Assembly (NCBI GenBank): GCA_016196925.1 | Contig: JACPWS010000012.1 | Location: 1 to 64,000 of the forward strand | Direction: 5' to 3' | From: Burkholderiales bacterium | Lineage (GTDB): Bacteria > Pseudomonadota > Gammaproteobacteria > Burkholderiales > Burkholderiaceae_D | Length of the DNA stretch: 64,000 bases | Part shown: piece after piece, positions 39,660 through 50,569 of the stretch | How the letters are laid out: each line of letters begins with the position of its first letter | Position numbering within the stretch: position 1 is the stretch's first letter | Program-made: the position numbers and the translations under genes | The notes under the pieces: generated by a model | Told to the model about the DNA's origin: nothing | The model's database searches: none | The model's input: the letters and a program-made list of their open reading frames with translations, nothing else

Positions 39660-40438
39660 TGGCCAATTTTTTACGCCTGATCGGCCGCACTCTGCGTGAA
39701 ATGGTGCAAAACATAGGCTACACCACGCGCTGGCTGTTCACCCTGCTGCGCCTGTTGCCGGGCGCGATGCGCCGGCCCGGCCTGATTTCCGAGCAAATCC
39801 ACTTTATCGGCAATTATTCGCTGGTCATCATCGTGGTGTCCGGCTTGTTCGTCGGCATGGTGCTTGGCTTGCAAGGCTATTACACGCTGAATAAATACGG
39901 CTCGGAGCAGGCTCTCGGCCTGCTGGTGGCGCTCTCGCTGACGCGCGAACTGGGACCGGTGGTGACGGCCTTGCTGTTCGCCGGGCGCGCCGGCACCTCG
40001 CTGACGGCCGAGATCGGCTTGATGAAGGCCGGCGAGCAATTGACCGCGATGGAAATGATGGCGGTCAACCCTATCCAGCGCATCCTGGCGCCGCGCTTCC
40101 TGGCTGGCCTGATTGCGATGCCGGCGCTGGCGGCCGTGTTTTCCGCGGTCGGCGTGCTCGGCGGCTATCTGGTCGGGGTCAAGCTGATCGGCGTCGACGA
40201 AGGTGCGTTCTGGTCGCAGATGCAGGACGGCGTCGATATCTGGAAAGATATCGCGAACGGGGTCATCAAGAGCATGGTGTTCGGCCTCGCCGTGACGTTT
40301 ACCGCGCTGTACCAGGGCTACCAGGCCCAGCCTACGCCGGAAGACGTGTCGCGCGCCACCACGCGCACGGTCGTGATCGCTTCTTTGTCGGTCTGGTGGT
40401 TCGACTTTATCCTGACCGCCTTGATGTTTAATAAATAG
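39656..40438 (+). CDS. mlaE: Phospholipid ABC transporter permease MlaE
   Basis: Inner-membrane permease of the Mla complex, 260 residues, with an amphipathic N-terminus and about five helices. Family segments include GNYSLVIIVVSGLFVGMVLGLQGYYTL, ELGPVVTALLFAGRAGTSLTAEIG and MKAGEQLTAMEMMAVNP, diagnostic of MlaE proteins. It overlaps mlaF by four bases. A REP-type unit sits in the 169-bp gap before mlaD, which breaks the otherwise tight spacing. Confidence 0.95.
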   Translation: MMANFLRLIGRTLREMVQNIGYTTRWLFTLLRLLPGAMRRPGLISEQIHFIGNYSLVIIVVSGLFVGMVLGLQGYYTLNKYGSEQALGLLVALSLTRELGPVVTALLFAGRAGTSLTAEIGLMKAGEQLTAMEMMAVNPIQRILAPRFLAGLIAMPALAAVFSAVGVLGGYLVGVKLIGVDEGAFWSQMQDGVDIWKDIANGVIKSMVFGLAVTFTALYQGYQAQPTPEDVSRATTRTVVIASLSVWWFDFILTALMFNK

Positions 40439-40562
40439 CTAAGGAAACGCGGGTTCAATCCAAGCGCGCCATTCCCGCGAAAGCGGGAATCCATGTTGAT
40501 CAAATACTTAGATGGATCCCCGCGGGGATGACGAAAATTGAATTAATCCGTGATTTCTTAAT
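40439..40562 (-). repeat. REP/MITE-like two-hairpin unit inside the mla operon, copy 7
   Basis: Left end CTAAGGAAACGCGGGTTCAA, hairpin ATTCCCGCGAAAGCGGGAAT, spacer CCATGTTGATCAAATACTTA, shortened second hairpin ATCCCCGCGGGGAT, right end AATTAATCCGTGATTTCTTA. It begins right at the mlaE stop codon and fills most of the mlaE-mlaD gap. Confidence 0.8.
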
Positions 40563-40607
40563 GAATTCTGCAGTCCTGTACTGCAAAAATTTAGTAAGGA
40601 AATATGT

Positions 40608-41081
40608 ATGCACCGTAAAACTCTGGATATCTGGGTCGGTCTGTTTGTCTTGCTGGGCGCGGCCGCTTTGCTGTTTTTAGCGCTGAAGGCCGGCAATATG
40701 AGCGCCCTGTCTTTCGATAAGACCTATGATGTAGTTACCCGTTTCGATAATATCGGCGGGCTGAAGCCGCGCGCGCCGGTGAAGAGCGCCGGGGTCGTGG
40801 TGGGGCGGGTCGGCGAAATCAAGTTCGACGACAAGACTTTCCAGGCCAGCGTGACCCTGCAAATGGAGGCGCGCTATAAATTCCCTAAAGATACCTCGGC
40901 CAAGATACTGACCGCTGGTTTGCTGGGCGAGCAATACATAGGCCTGGAGCCGGGCGGCGACACCAATAACCTGGTGGCCGGCGACAAGATCAAGATGACG
41001 CAATCGGCCGTCGTGCTGGAAAACCTGATCAGCCAGTTCCTGTTCAGCAAGGCGGCGGAAGGCAAGGAAGAACAAAAATGA
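40608..41081 (+). CDS. mlaD: Outer membrane lipid asymmetry maintenance protein MlaD
   Basis: MCE-domain protein anchored in the inner membrane that forms a hexameric lipid channel with MlaFEB. The 157-residue protein has one N-terminal helix (LDIWVGLFVLLGAAALLFLAL) and a single MCE domain with YDVVTRFDNIGGLKPRAPVKSAGVVVGRV and LGEQYIGLEPGG. TAAGGAAATAT precedes the ATG. The stop overlaps the next gene, mlaA, by four bases. Confidence 0.95.
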   Translation: MHRKTLDIWVGLFVLLGAAALLFLALKAGNMSALSFDKTYDVVTRFDNIGGLKPRAPVKSAGVVVGRVGEIKFDDKTFQASVTLQMEARYKFPKDTSAKILTAGLLGEQYIGLEPGGDTNNLVAGDKIKMTQSAVVLENLISQFLFSKAAEGKEEQK

Positions 41082-41851
41082 CGCAAGCAATTACGCGCAG
41101 TGCATGGCCGGGGATGCCGGCGCTGGTCTTGCTGGCGGCGAGCCTGTTGCTGGGCGGCTGCAGCACGGTCACCGCCAACAAGCTCAGGGACAAGGCCGAC
41201 CGGACGCTCGATGCGATCGGCACCAAGACCAATATCGGCAAGAATCCGCGCGATCCGCTGGAAGGTTTCAACCGCGTGATGTTCAATTTTAACGACACGC
41301 TCGATCAGGCGATACTCAAGCCTGTGGCCGAAGTGTATCGCGATATCTTGCCGTCTTTCGTGCAAACCGGCATCGGCAATTTCTTCGGGAATATAGGCGA
41401 TGTCTGGAATGCCGTGAATAACCTGTTGCAAGGCAAGGCCGCCGACGGCGTCAACGATGTCATGCGCGTCGCCGTCAATACCACCTTCGGCCTGGGTGGC
41501 TTGCTCGATATCGGGTCGGCCGCCGGCATGCCCAAGCATAAAGAAGATTTCGGCCAGACTCTGGGAACCTGGGGCGTCAAATCCGGTCCCTATGTGGTGT
41601 TGCCGTTTCTCGGCCCTTCGACGCTGCGCGATACCCTGGCTACCCCGGTCGATTTTAAAGGCGACCTGTGGTCCTACCAGACCCCGGTCAGCAGCCGTAA
41701 CGTCGGCACGGCGCTCAGGCTGGTGGACAAGCGCGCCGCGCTGTTGAATGCCGGCACCTTGATAGAAGAGGCGGCGCTCGATAAATACGTGTTCATCCGC
41801 GACGCCTATCTGCAAAGGCGCGCCGGTGAAATTCATCCCGATGAGGATTGA
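41078..41851 (+). CDS. mlaA: Outer-membrane lipoprotein MlaA (VacJ family)
   Basis: Outer-membrane component that removes phospholipid from the outer leaflet and hands it to MlaC. The 257-residue precursor has a signal peptide with lipobox LGGC (Cys ~28). Family segments: DPLEGFNRVMFNFNDTLDQ, GIGNFFGNIGDVWNAVNNLLQGK and EDFGQTLGTWGVKSGPYVVLPFLGPSTLRD. In E. coli mlaA is elsewhere; here it lies between mlaD and mlaC in the operon, so all components may be made together. It overlaps mlaD by four bases. Confidence 0.95.
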   Translation: MTQAITRSAWPGMPALVLLAASLLLGGCSTVTANKLRDKADRTLDAIGTKTNIGKNPRDPLEGFNRVMFNFNDTLDQAILKPVAEVYRDILPSFVQTGIGNFFGNIGDVWNAVNNLLQGKAADGVNDVMRVAVNTTFGLGGLLDIGSAAGMPKHKEDFGQTLGTWGVKSGPYVVLPFLGPSTLRDTLATPVDFKGDLWSYQTPVSSRNVGTALRLVDKRAALLNAGTLIEEAALDKYVFIRDAYLQRRAGEIHPDED

Positions 41852-41959
41852 GCTTCCCTCAAATTGTAAGTAAATATAAGGCTAGTCAACCGCAATCGGG
41901 GCTGGCTGGTTAACCGGTAGCGGGCTGTCCGTGCCGCTCCGATTCAGGAATCAATAAAC

Positions 41960-42601
41960 ATGAAAAAATTGCTCACTCACTTCTTTTTAGGTCTGTTCGC
42001 CACCCTCGCTTTCAGCGGCGCCACCCTGGCGGCCGACGAAGCGCCCGACCAGTTGATCAAGCGCCTGAGCCAGGAAATCCTCGACACCGCGAAAGCCGAC
42101 AAGGATATCCAGACCGGCAGCCAGAAGCGTGTCTACGATCTGGTCGAAAACAAGATCCTGCCTTACATCGATTTTCCGCGCATGACTTCGCTGGCGGCCG
42201 GTAAGAACTGGCGCGATGCCACGCCCGAGCAGCAAAAACAGCTGACCAATGAATTCCGCACCCTGCTGGTGTTTACCTATTCCGGCGCGATTTCGCAGAT
42301 CAAGGATCAGCGTCTGGAATTCAAGCCTTTCCGCGCCGCGGCCGACGACACTGAAGTCGAAGTGCGCTCGCAAGTGATACAGGCGCGCGGCGAACCGATA
42401 CAGCTCAATTACCGCCTGGAAAAGCTGGCGACCGGCTGGAAAATCTACGACATCAACGTGCTCGGCGCCTGGCTGGTGGAAACCTATAAAGGCAGTTTCG
42501 CCGCCGAGATCAGCAAATCCGGCATAGACGGCCTGATCAAGACCCTGGCCGACAAAAACAAGAAGCTGGCGGCGGGTCCGGTTAAATCGGCCTCCAAATA
42601 A
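41960..42601 (+). CDS. mlaC: Periplasmic phospholipid-binding protein MlaC
   Basis: Soluble shuttle that carries phospholipid between MlaA and the MlaFEDB complex. The 213-residue precursor starts with a signal peptide MKKLLTHFFLGLFATLAFSGATLAAD. Family features: an ILPYIDFPRMTSLAAGKNWRDATPEQQKQLTNEFRTLL segment and LEKLATGWKIYDINVLGAWLVETY near the end. The 108-bp gap to mlaA holds no gene. The small STAS gene follows by 10 bp. Confidence 0.95.
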   Translation: MKKLLTHFFLGLFATLAFSGATLAADEAPDQLIKRLSQEILDTAKADKDIQTGSQKRVYDLVENKILPYIDFPRMTSLAAGKNWRDATPEQQKQLTNEFRTLLVFTYSGAISQIKDQRLEFKPFRAAADDTEVEVRSQVIQARGEPIQLNYRLEKLATGWKIYDINVLGAWLVETYKGSFAAEISKSGIDGLIKTLADKNKKLAAGPVKSASK

Positions 42602-42611
42602 AGGGCGCGGC

Positions 42612-42887
42612 ATGTACAAGCCAGAGAGCGAACTGAGCCAGCGCAACGCCAGGCTCGCCGTGCAGGCCGGCTTGGCGGCTATCGCCGGCGGCCAGCTGAA
42701 CTTCGATCTGTCCGGCCTCGGACGTATCGATTCTTCCGCCGTGGCCGCCATGCTGGCCTGGCAACGCGGGGCGCAGGCGCAAGGACTGAACCTGCAATTC
42801 CATGCGGTTCCGGCCGGCTTGCTGAGCCTGATAGCCCTGTATGGCCTGAGCGAACAATTTACCCTGACTGCCGCCGGGCGACATTGA
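42612..42887 (+). CDS. mlaB: STAS domain protein MlaB
   Basis: Small cytoplasmic STAS protein that stabilises the MlaFE ATPase. The 91-residue product has LNFDLSGLGRIDSSAVAAMLAWQR with the conserved Ser-containing loop DSSAV and a short helix at the end. It lies directly behind mlaC as in E. coli. The start at 42612 is only 10 bp past the mlaC stop, with a GGGCGCGG stretch before it and no strong ribosome-binding site, so coupling to mlaC translation is likely. Confidence 0.85.
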   Translation: MYKPESELSQRNARLAVQAGLAAIAGGQLNFDLSGLGRIDSSAVAAMLAWQRGAQAQGLNLQFHAVPAGLLSLIALYGLSEQFTLTAAGRH

Positions 42888-43016
42888 TGCCCGCCACCGC
42901 CTGCGCGCCCTGCTGCGTGCAGCGCTTCCGTTGTAAACTTGAAAATCCCCTATAATCAAAGGTTTTCGCTGCGGCGAACCCTCCCTATCCTAAGCACTTA
43001 AGTGCAAGCACGCCCG

Positions 43017-43937
43017 ATGGCCGCCATACAAATTAGCAATGTACACAAACGCTACCAGTCGCTGAAGGCGCTGGACGACGTGTCGCTCAGCATAGAAGAA
43101 GGCGAATTTTTCGGCTTGCTCGGCCCCAATGGCGCCGGCAAGACTACCCTGATCTCCATCGTCGCCGGCCTGAACCGGGCCGATGCCGGGACGGTCAAGG
43201 TGCAGGGCCATGATGTGGTCGGCGATTACCGCAATGCGCGCCGCAAGCTGGGCGTGGTGCCGCAGGAACTGGTGTTCGACCCTTTTTTTACGGTGCGCGA
43301 AACCCTGCGCATGCAATCCGGTTATTTCGGTCTGAAGAATAACGATAAATGGATAGACGAGGTGATGGAAAACCTCGATCTCACGAATAAAGCCGACACC
43401 AATATGCGCGCCTTGTCGGGCGGCATGAAGCGGCGCGTGCTGGTGGCGCAGGCGCTGGTGCACAAGCCGCCGGTGATCGTGCTGGACGAACCCACCGCCG
43501 GCGTCGACGTGGAATTGCGCCAGACCCTGTGGAAATTCATCGCGCGCCTGAACCGCGAAGGCCACACCGTGGTGCTGACCACGCATTATCTGGAAGAGGC
43601 GCAGGCGCTGTGCAACCGCATCGCCATGCTGAAAGCCGGCCAGGTGGTGGCGCTCGACAGCACGGCGGCCCTGGTCAGACGCATTTCCGGTTCGCAATTG
43701 CGCGTGACGCTGGGCGCGGCCGGCAACACCAGCCTGCCCGCCAGCCTGCAGACTAGCCTGATCAGCCATGAAGTGGCGGTCGATCCGCGCCAATTTGCCT
43801 TGCGCATCAACGATTATGCCCACCTGGAACCTATGCTGGCCGATTTGCGCCTGGCAGGTTGCGTGATCGAAGACTTGCAATTGCTGCAAGCCGATCTGGA
43901 AGATGTCTTCCTGCAAATCATGGAGGGCGTCCAATGA
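43017..43937 (+). CDS. ABC transporter ATP-binding protein (YadG-like)
   Basis: ATPase of an ABC-2 exporter, 306 residues. Walker A GPNGAGKTT, Q-loop VPQEL, signature LSGGMKRRVLVAQAL, Walker B VIVLDEPTAGVD and H-loop TTHYLEEAQ are all present. I choose ATG 43017 (MAAIQISNVHKRYQ) over the GTG at 43002. It overlaps the permease gene by four bases. The pair follows mlaB by ~130 bp and is conserved in this position in betaproteobacteria as far as I recall. Substrate not known. Confidence 0.9.
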   Translation: MAAIQISNVHKRYQSLKALDDVSLSIEEGEFFGLLGPNGAGKTTLISIVAGLNRADAGTVKVQGHDVVGDYRNARRKLGVVPQELVFDPFFTVRETLRMQSGYFGLKNNDKWIDEVMENLDLTNKADTNMRALSGGMKRRVLVAQALVHKPPVIVLDEPTAGVDVELRQTLWKFIARLNREGHTVVLTTHYLEEAQALCNRIAMLKAGQVVALDSTAALVRRISGSQLRVTLGAAGNTSLPASLQTSLISHEVAVDPRQFALRINDYAHLEPMLADLRLAGCVIEDLQLLQADLEDVFLQIMEGVQ

Positions 43938-44698
43938 GCCGCATGACCGGTTTCAATACCCTGTTTTACAAGGAAGTCTTGCGCTTCTGGAAAGTCGCGA
44001 CCCAGACCATCACCGCGCCCATCATGACGGCCTTGTTGTACCTGCTGATCTTCGGCCATGTGCTGGATGCCCATGTGCAAGTCTATCCCGGCGTCAGGTA
44101 CACGGCCTTCCTGGTGCCTGGCCTGGTGATGATGAGCGTGTTGCAGAACGCGTTTGCCAACGCCTCTTCCTCGCTGATCCAGTCCAAGATCACCGGCAAC
44201 CTGGTGTTCATGCTGCTGCCGCCCTTGTCGCATTGGGACTTGTTCGGCGCCTATGTACTGGCGGCCACCGTGCGCGGCCTGGCGGTCGGTCTCGGGGTGT
44301 TCGTGGTAACGGCCTGGTTCGCCAATCTCAGTTTTGTGGCGCCGGGCTGGATCTTGCTGTTCGCCTTGCTCGGTGCGGCCATGCTCGGCACCATGGGGCT
44401 GATCGCCGGGATCTGGGCCGAGAAATTCGATCAATTGGCGGCCTTCCAGAATTTCTTCATCATGCCCGCTACTTTTTTGTCCGGCGTGTTCTATTCTATT
44501 CATTCCCTGCCGGCTTACTGGCAAACCATTTCGCGCTTCAATCCGTTTTTTTACCTGATAGACGGCTTCCGCTATGGCTTCTTCGGGCATTCGGATGTCG
44601 ATCCCGTGGCCAGTCTGGCCATCGTTGCCGTGTTCTGCCTGTTGCTGGCCGGCATGGCCGTGCAGATGCTGAAAAAAGGCTATAAGTTACGTCACTAA
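43934..44698 (+). CDS. ABC-2 type transporter permease (YadH-like)
   Basis: Inner-membrane permease partner of the preceding ATPase, 254 residues, about six helices. The start ATG overlaps the ATPase stop (ATGA), so the ORF-track start at 43859 is not used. The stretch FVPG-like LVPGLVMMSVLQNAFANASSSLIQSKI and the helix FFIMPATFLSGVFYSIHSLP with ISRFNPFFYLIDGFRYG are typical of ABC-2 permeases. The ibaG gene follows. Confidence 0.9.
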   Translation: MSRMTGFNTLFYKEVLRFWKVATQTITAPIMTALLYLLIFGHVLDAHVQVYPGVRYTAFLVPGLVMMSVLQNAFANASSSLIQSKITGNLVFMLLPPLSHWDLFGAYVLAATVRGLAVGLGVFVVTAWFANLSFVAPGWILLFALLGAAMLGTMGLIAGIWAEKFDQLAAFQNFFIMPATFLSGVFYSIHSLPAYWQTISRFNPFFYLIDGFRYGFFGHSDVDPVASLAIVAVFCLLLAGMAVQMLKKGYKLRH

Positions 44699-44731
44699 TT
44701 ACGTCATTAATTTTGCTTGAGAGAGATTATC

Positions 44732-46217
<1,486 letters not shown>

Positions 46218-46218
<1 letters not shown>

Positions 46219-46889
46219 TGTCTACCCAACCGAGCAAGCAATTGACGCTGGCGCTGTCCAAAGGCCGCATTTTCGAAGAAACCCTGCCCTTGCTGGAAGC
46301 GGCCGGCATCCGCGTCACCGAAGACCCGGAAAAATCGCGCAAGCTGATCCTGGCCACCGACGACCCGGACGTGCGCGTCATCATCGTGCGCGCTTCCGAC
46401 GTGCCGACTTATGTGCAATACGGCGCGGCCGATTTCGGCGTGGCCGGCAAGGATGTGCTGCATGAACACGGCGGCGCCGGCCTGTACCAGCCCATCGACC
46501 TGAACATCGCGCGTTGTCGCATGTCGGTCGCGGTTTCGGCCGGTTTCGACTACACCAATGCGGTGCGCCAGGGCGCGCGCTTGCGGGTCGCCACCAAGTA
46601 CACCGAAACCGCGCGCGAACATTTCGCCGCCAAGGGCGTGCATATCGACTTGATCAAATTGTACGGCTCTATGGAGCTGGCGCCGCTGGTCGGCCTGTCG
46701 GATGCGATCGTCGATCTGGTCAGTACTGGCAGCACGCTGCGCGCGAACAACCTGGTGGAAGTCGAGCACATCATGGAAATTTCCTCGCGCCTGGTGGTCA
46801 ACCAGGCCGCGCTGAAACTCAAGCGCGAGCGCCTGCAGCCGATACTGGAAGCGTTTGAGCGCGCTTCCGCAGCGGCTTCCGAAGCTTAA
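46218..46889 (+). CDS. hisG: ATP phosphoribosyltransferase, short form HisG
   Basis: First step of histidine synthesis, joining ATP and PRPP. The 223-residue length and lack of a C-terminal ACT-like domain mark the short HisG(S) form, which needs the regulatory subunit HisZ; no hisZ is in the window. Conserved parts: [34 protein letters not shown] and the PRPP-binding EIVDL-like [18 protein letters not shown]. It is coupled to murA. The gap to hisD (343 bp) contains two repeat elements. Confidence 0.95.
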
Positions 46890-46966
46890 AAATACTAGGG
46901 GGGAGTATTTTTTATCCGGCTTTAAAATCGCTGACGATAGAACGATTTTTTCGCATACTCCCCCAA
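46889..46966 (+). repeat. ATACTCCCC element inside the his operon, copy 4
   Basis: About 78 bp beginning at the hisG stop codon. AATACTAGGGGGGAGTATTT at the left is itself palindromic, AATCGCTGACGATAGAACGA is the shared core, CATACTCCCCC the right end. Relative to copy 3 the G-rich and C-rich ends are exchanged, yet the ends can still pair. Confidence 0.65.
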
Positions 46967-47061
46967 TAAATTGCTCTATTTGCGGTAAACGTTGTTATTG
47001 CACGGTGTTAGGCGCCAAACCTTAGCCGACGCGGTTCTAATCAACGCACTCTGTTTGCAAT

Positions 47062-47167
47062 GTCATCCCAGCGTGCCTTTAGCTGGGATCCAGCGACTTT
47101 CGTGGTTAACTAATAACGGTGCAAGGACTCCTTGCACGGATTCCGGCTTGAAGCATGCCGGAATGAC
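47062..47167 (+). repeat. GTGCAAGGA-palindrome element, copy 2
   Basis: Contains ATCCCAGC…GCTGGGAT, the palindrome GTGCAAGGACTCCTTGCAC and ATTCCGGCTTGAAGCATGCC, ending GGAATGAC. It is related to 2436-2574 and lies upstream of hisD. With copy 4 of the ATACTCCCC element it fills the hisG-hisD gap; I see nothing else in this gap. Confidence 0.6.
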
Positions 47168-47232
47168 GATTTGAAGAGTGTCAGTATTCTCAAGCTCTGC
47201 GGAAGTTTTACCACGCAAGGCGTAACTCGAAC

Positions 47233-48573
47233 ATGGTACAAAATAGTGAAGAAAACAGCATGAAAAACCTGATTTCCCGACTGCATTCCGGCGATGCCGG
47301 CTTTGCGCAACAACTGCGCGCCTTGCTGGCGTTCGAAGCGAGCGAAGACGCCGCCATCGACCAGGCCGCGGCGGCCATCCTGGCCGACGTCAAGGCGCGC
47401 GGCGACGCCGCCGTGCTCGACTATACGCAGCGCTTCGACCGCCTGCCGGCCGACAACGTGGCCGCGCTCGAGCTGTCGCAGGCCGAAATGCAAGCCGCGC
47501 TGGCCGGCCTGGCGCCCGCGCGGCGCAGCGCGCTGGAGGCAGCGGCGCAGCGCGTGCGCGCCTATCACGAGCGGCAAAAAGCCGAATGCGGTTCGGCCGG
47601 CTTCAGCTATACCGAAGCGGACGGCACTGTGCTCGGACAAAAAGTCACGCCGCTGGACCGGGTTGGGATTTACGTCCCCGGCGGCAAGGCCGCTTATCCG
47701 TCGTCGGTGCTGATGAATGCGATCCCGGCCAGGGTGGCCGGCGTGCAGGAAATCGTCATGGTGGTGCCGACTCCGGACGGCGTGAAGAATCCGCTGGTGC
47801 TGGCCGCCGCCGCCATCGCCGGCGTCGACCGTGTGTTCACCATAGGCGGCGCGCAAGCCGTGGCTGCGCTCGCTTACGGCACGGCGACGATACCGCAAGT
47901 CGACAAGATCGTCGGCCCGGGCAACGCCTATGTGGCGGCCGCCAAGCGGCGCGTGTTCGGTATCGTCGGTATCGACATGATCGCCGGGCCGTCCGAGATT
48001 CTGATAATCTGCGACGGCACTACCGATCCGGACTGGGTCGCGATGGATTTGTTTTCGCAAGCCGAACACGACGAGCTGGCGCAATCGATTTTGCTGTGCC
48101 CCGATGCGGCTTACCTCGATGCGGTGCAGGCCAGCATCGCCAGACTGCTGCCGGGCATGCCGCGCCAGGATGTGATACGCACCTCGCTGGCGAAGCGCGG
48201 CGCGCTGATACAGGTGGCCGACATGCAGGAAGCGTGCGCGATCGCGAACAGCATCGCGGCCGAGCATCTGGAAATTTCCGCCGAAAATCCGCAACCGTGG
48301 GCCGACCAGATCCGCCATGCCGGCGCCATGTTTCTCGGGCGTTATTCGTCCGAAGCGCTCGGCGATTACTGCGCCGGACCGAATCACGTGCTGCCGACTT
48401 CGCGCACCGCGCGTTTCTCCTCGCCGCTCGGCGTCTACGATTTCCAGAAGCGTTCGTCGATGATACAGGTCAGCCAGCGGGGCGCGCAGACGCTGGGCAA
48501 GATCGCCGCCGAGCTGGCTTATGGAGAAGGCTTGCAGGCGCACGCGCGCAGCGCTGAACTGCGGTTGGAATGA
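47233..48573 (+). CDS. hisD: Histidinol dehydrogenase
   Basis: Last two steps of histidine synthesis: oxidises L-histidinol to histidine with NAD. The 446-residue frame shows [23 protein letters not shown], the signature [14 protein letters not shown]…, catalytic SQAEHDE with its Glu-His pair, and [17 protein letters not shown]. Start uncertain: ATG 47233 (MVQNSEENS) or ATG 47260 (MKNLISRL), the latter having a GAAG 8 bp upstream. It overlaps the methyltransferase gene by four bases, so the two are coupled. Confidence 0.96.
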   Translation: MVQNSEENSMKNLISRLHSGDAGFAQQLRALLAFEASEDAAIDQAAAAILADVKARGDAAVLDYTQRFDRLPADNVAALELSQAEMQAALAGLAPARRSALEAAAQRVRAYHERQKAECGSAGFSYTEADGTVLGQKVTPLDRVGIYVPGGKAAYPSSVLMNAIPARVAGVQEIVMVVPTPDGVKNPLVLAAAAIAGVDRVFTIGGAQAVAALAYGTATIPQVDKIVGPGNAYVAAAKRRVFGIVGIDMIAGPSEILIICDGTTDPDWVAMDLFSQAEHDELAQSILLCPDAAYLDAVQASIARLLPGMPRQDVIRTSLAKRGALIQVADMQEACAIANSIAAEHLEISAENPQPWADQIRHAGAMFLGRYSSEALGDYCAGPNHVLPTSRTARFSSPLGVYDFQKRSSMIQVSQRGAQTLGKIAAELAYGEGLQAHARSAELRLE

Positions 48574-49490
48574 GCATGGAGTGGCGTAACCGGATATTTT
48601 GCGAAGACGCCCTGGACGGCCTGGCGCGCATCCCCGACGCCAGCGTCGATTTGATCCTGACCGATCCGCCTTACGGCCTCGGCAAGGATTACGGCAACGA
48701 TTCCGACAAGCAGGCCGCCGCCGACTATCTGGCGTGGACCGCAAGCTGGATCGATGCGGTGCTGCCGAAATTGAAGAGCAGCGGCTCGCTGTATATCTTT
48801 TTAACCTGGCGCTATGCGCCGGAAATCTTCGTCATGCTGAAACAGCGCATGAGCATGCTGAATGAAATCATCTGGGACCGCCGGGTGCCGTCGATGGGCG
48901 GCGGCACCCGCAATTTCAGCTCGGTGCACGACACAATAGGTTTTTTTGCGAAAGCCAAGGGCTATTATTTCGACCTCGATGCGGTGCGCATTCCCTACGA
49001 TGCCGCCACCAAGAAGGCGCGCTCGCGCTCGATTTTCGTCGGCGCCAAATGGCTGGAACTCGGCTATAACCCGAAAGACGTCTGGAGCGTTTCGCGCCTG
49101 CATAAAGAACACCGGGAGCGGGCCGACCATCCGACCCAAAAGCCGCTCGAAATTATCGAGCGCATGTTGCTGGCTTCCTGCCCGCCCGGCGGCGTGGTGC
49201 TCGATCCCTTCATGGGCAGCGGCACCACCGCCGTCGCCGCCAAACGGCGCGGACGCGATTTCGTCGGCTTCGAACTGAACCCCGGCTATTGCGAGATCAT
49301 ACGGCAGCGCCTGTCGTCGGCCGAGTCCACCCCGGTCGCTGCCAGCAATCAGCCTACCGAACCGGTACGCGAGAAAATCAGCGCGATCAAACCGGCGAAA
49401 CGCGGCCGGAACAGCCGCGTTCAGCCGGCCGCGCCGGAAAGCGCCGAGGCGCAGCAAGCCACCAGTTTAGAAAAAATGGGAGTCGCATGA
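48570..49490 (+). CDS. Orphan site-specific DNA methyltransferase (beta class, N6-A/N4-C)
   Basis: S-adenosylmethionine-dependent DNA base methyltransferase. In the 306-residue protein the catalytic motif DPPY ([15 protein letters not shown], residue ~32) precedes the SAM-binding [26 protein letters not shown] near residue 215, the beta-class order. The TRD-like middle contains [26 protein letters not shown] basic, Pro/Ala-rich tail (residues ~255-306) follows. No restriction gene is next to it. It sits between hisD and hisC, overlapping both by four bases, so it is expressed with histidine genes. Recognition site unknown. Confidence 0.88.
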   Translation: MSMEWRNRIFCEDALDGLARIPDASVDLILTDPPYGLGKDYGNDSDKQAAADYLAWTASWIDAVLPKLKSSGSLYIFLTWRYAPEIFVMLKQRMSMLNEIIWDRRVPSMGGGTRNFSSVHDTIGFFAKAKGYYFDLDAVRIPYDAATKKARSRSIFVGAKWLELGYNPKDVWSVSRLHKEHRERADHPTQKPLEIIERMLLASCPPGGVVLDPFMGSGTTAVAAKRRGRDFVGFELNPGYCEIIRQRLSSAESTPVAASNQPTEPVREKISAIKPAKRGRNSRVQPAAPESAEAQQATSLEKMGVA

Positions 49491-50569
49491 TGTCCTTGAT
49501 AGAAAATATTATCCGTCCCGAGATACGGGATTTGTCGGCTTACCATGTGCCGGAAGCCGAGGCTTACCTGAAGCTCGATGCGATGGAAAATCCCTACACC
49601 CTGCCGCCCGACTTGCAGCAAGAACTGGCGCAACGATTGGCGCGAGTCGCGCTGAATCGCTATCCGGCGCCTTCGTATACCGCCTTGAAACAGGCGATAC
49701 AAGACAAACTCGGCGTGCCGGCCGGACGCGAGATCGTGCTCGGCAACGGTTCGGATGAATTGATCGCGATGATCTCCACCGCCTGCGCCAAAGCGGGCGC
49801 CAAGGTGCTGGCGCCCGTGCCCACTTTCGTGATGTATGCGATCTCGGCGCAATTCTCCGGACTGGAATTTATCGGCCTGCCTTTGCGCGCCGATTTCACT
49901 CTGGATCTGGCCGCCATGCTGGCCGCCATCGCCGAGCACAAGCCGGCCATCACTTACCTGGCGTATCCGAACAATCCCACCGGCGCCCTTTACGATGCGG
50001 CCGACATAGCAGAGATCTTGCGCGCGGTCGGCGACAGCGGCGTGGTGGTGGTGGACGAGGCCTATCAGCCGTTCGCGCAAACCAGCTTCATGCCGCGCCT
50101 GGCCGAATTCGACAACCTGGTGGTGATGCGCACCGTCTCCAAGCTGGGGCTGGCCGGCATCCGTCTCGGCTACATGGCCGGCAACAATGCGCTGATGCAG
50201 GAATTCGAAAAAGTCCGCCCGCCTTACAATATCAATGTCCTGAGCCAGGCCGCAGCCGAATTCGTGCTGCAGCATGTGGACGTGCTGGAAGCGCAGGCGG
50301 CCGAATTGCGCAGCCAGCGCACAGCCTTGATGGCCGCCTTGGCGGACTTGCCTGGTGTAGAGGTATTTCCCTCGGCAGCTAATTTTGTGTTGATACGCGT
50401 TGCAAATGCCGAACAAGTATTCGCGAAATTGCTGGAACAAAAAATTTTAGTCAAAAATGTAGGTAGAATGCATAAGCTACTGGAAAACTGTCTGCGCATC
50501 ACGGTCAGTACTTCGGAAGAAAATGCACTCTTTCTTGCTGCCTTGGCAGCATCTCTGTCCTCAAAATGA
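49487..50569 (+). CDS. hisC: Histidinol-phosphate aminotransferase
   Basis: PLP-dependent transamination of imidazole acetol phosphate to histidinol phosphate. The 360-residue protein starts [16 protein letters not shown]; the ORF-track start at 49289 lies inside the methyltransferase. Motifs: [43 protein letters not shown] and the PLP lysine in [15 protein letters not shown]. Two adjacent ATGs (49487, 49490) are possible with GGGAG upstream. It overlaps the methyltransferase and hisB genes by four bases. Confidence 0.96.
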   Translation: MMSLIENIIRPEIRDLSAYHVPEAEAYLKLDAMENPYTLPPDLQQELAQRLARVALNRYPAPSYTALKQAIQDKLGVPAGREIVLGNGSDELIAMISTACAKAGAKVLAPVPTFVMYAISAQFSGLEFIGLPLRADFTLDLAAMLAAIAEHKPAITYLAYPNNPTGALYDAADIAEILRAVGDSGVVVVDEAYQPFAQTSFMPRLAEFDNLVVMRTVSKLGLAGIRLGYMAGNNALMQEFEKVRPPYNINVLSQAAAEFVLQHVDVLEAQAAELRSQRTALMAALADLPGVEVFPSAANFVLIRVANAEQVFAKLLEQKILVKNVGRMHKLLENCLRITVSTSEENALFLAALAASLSSK

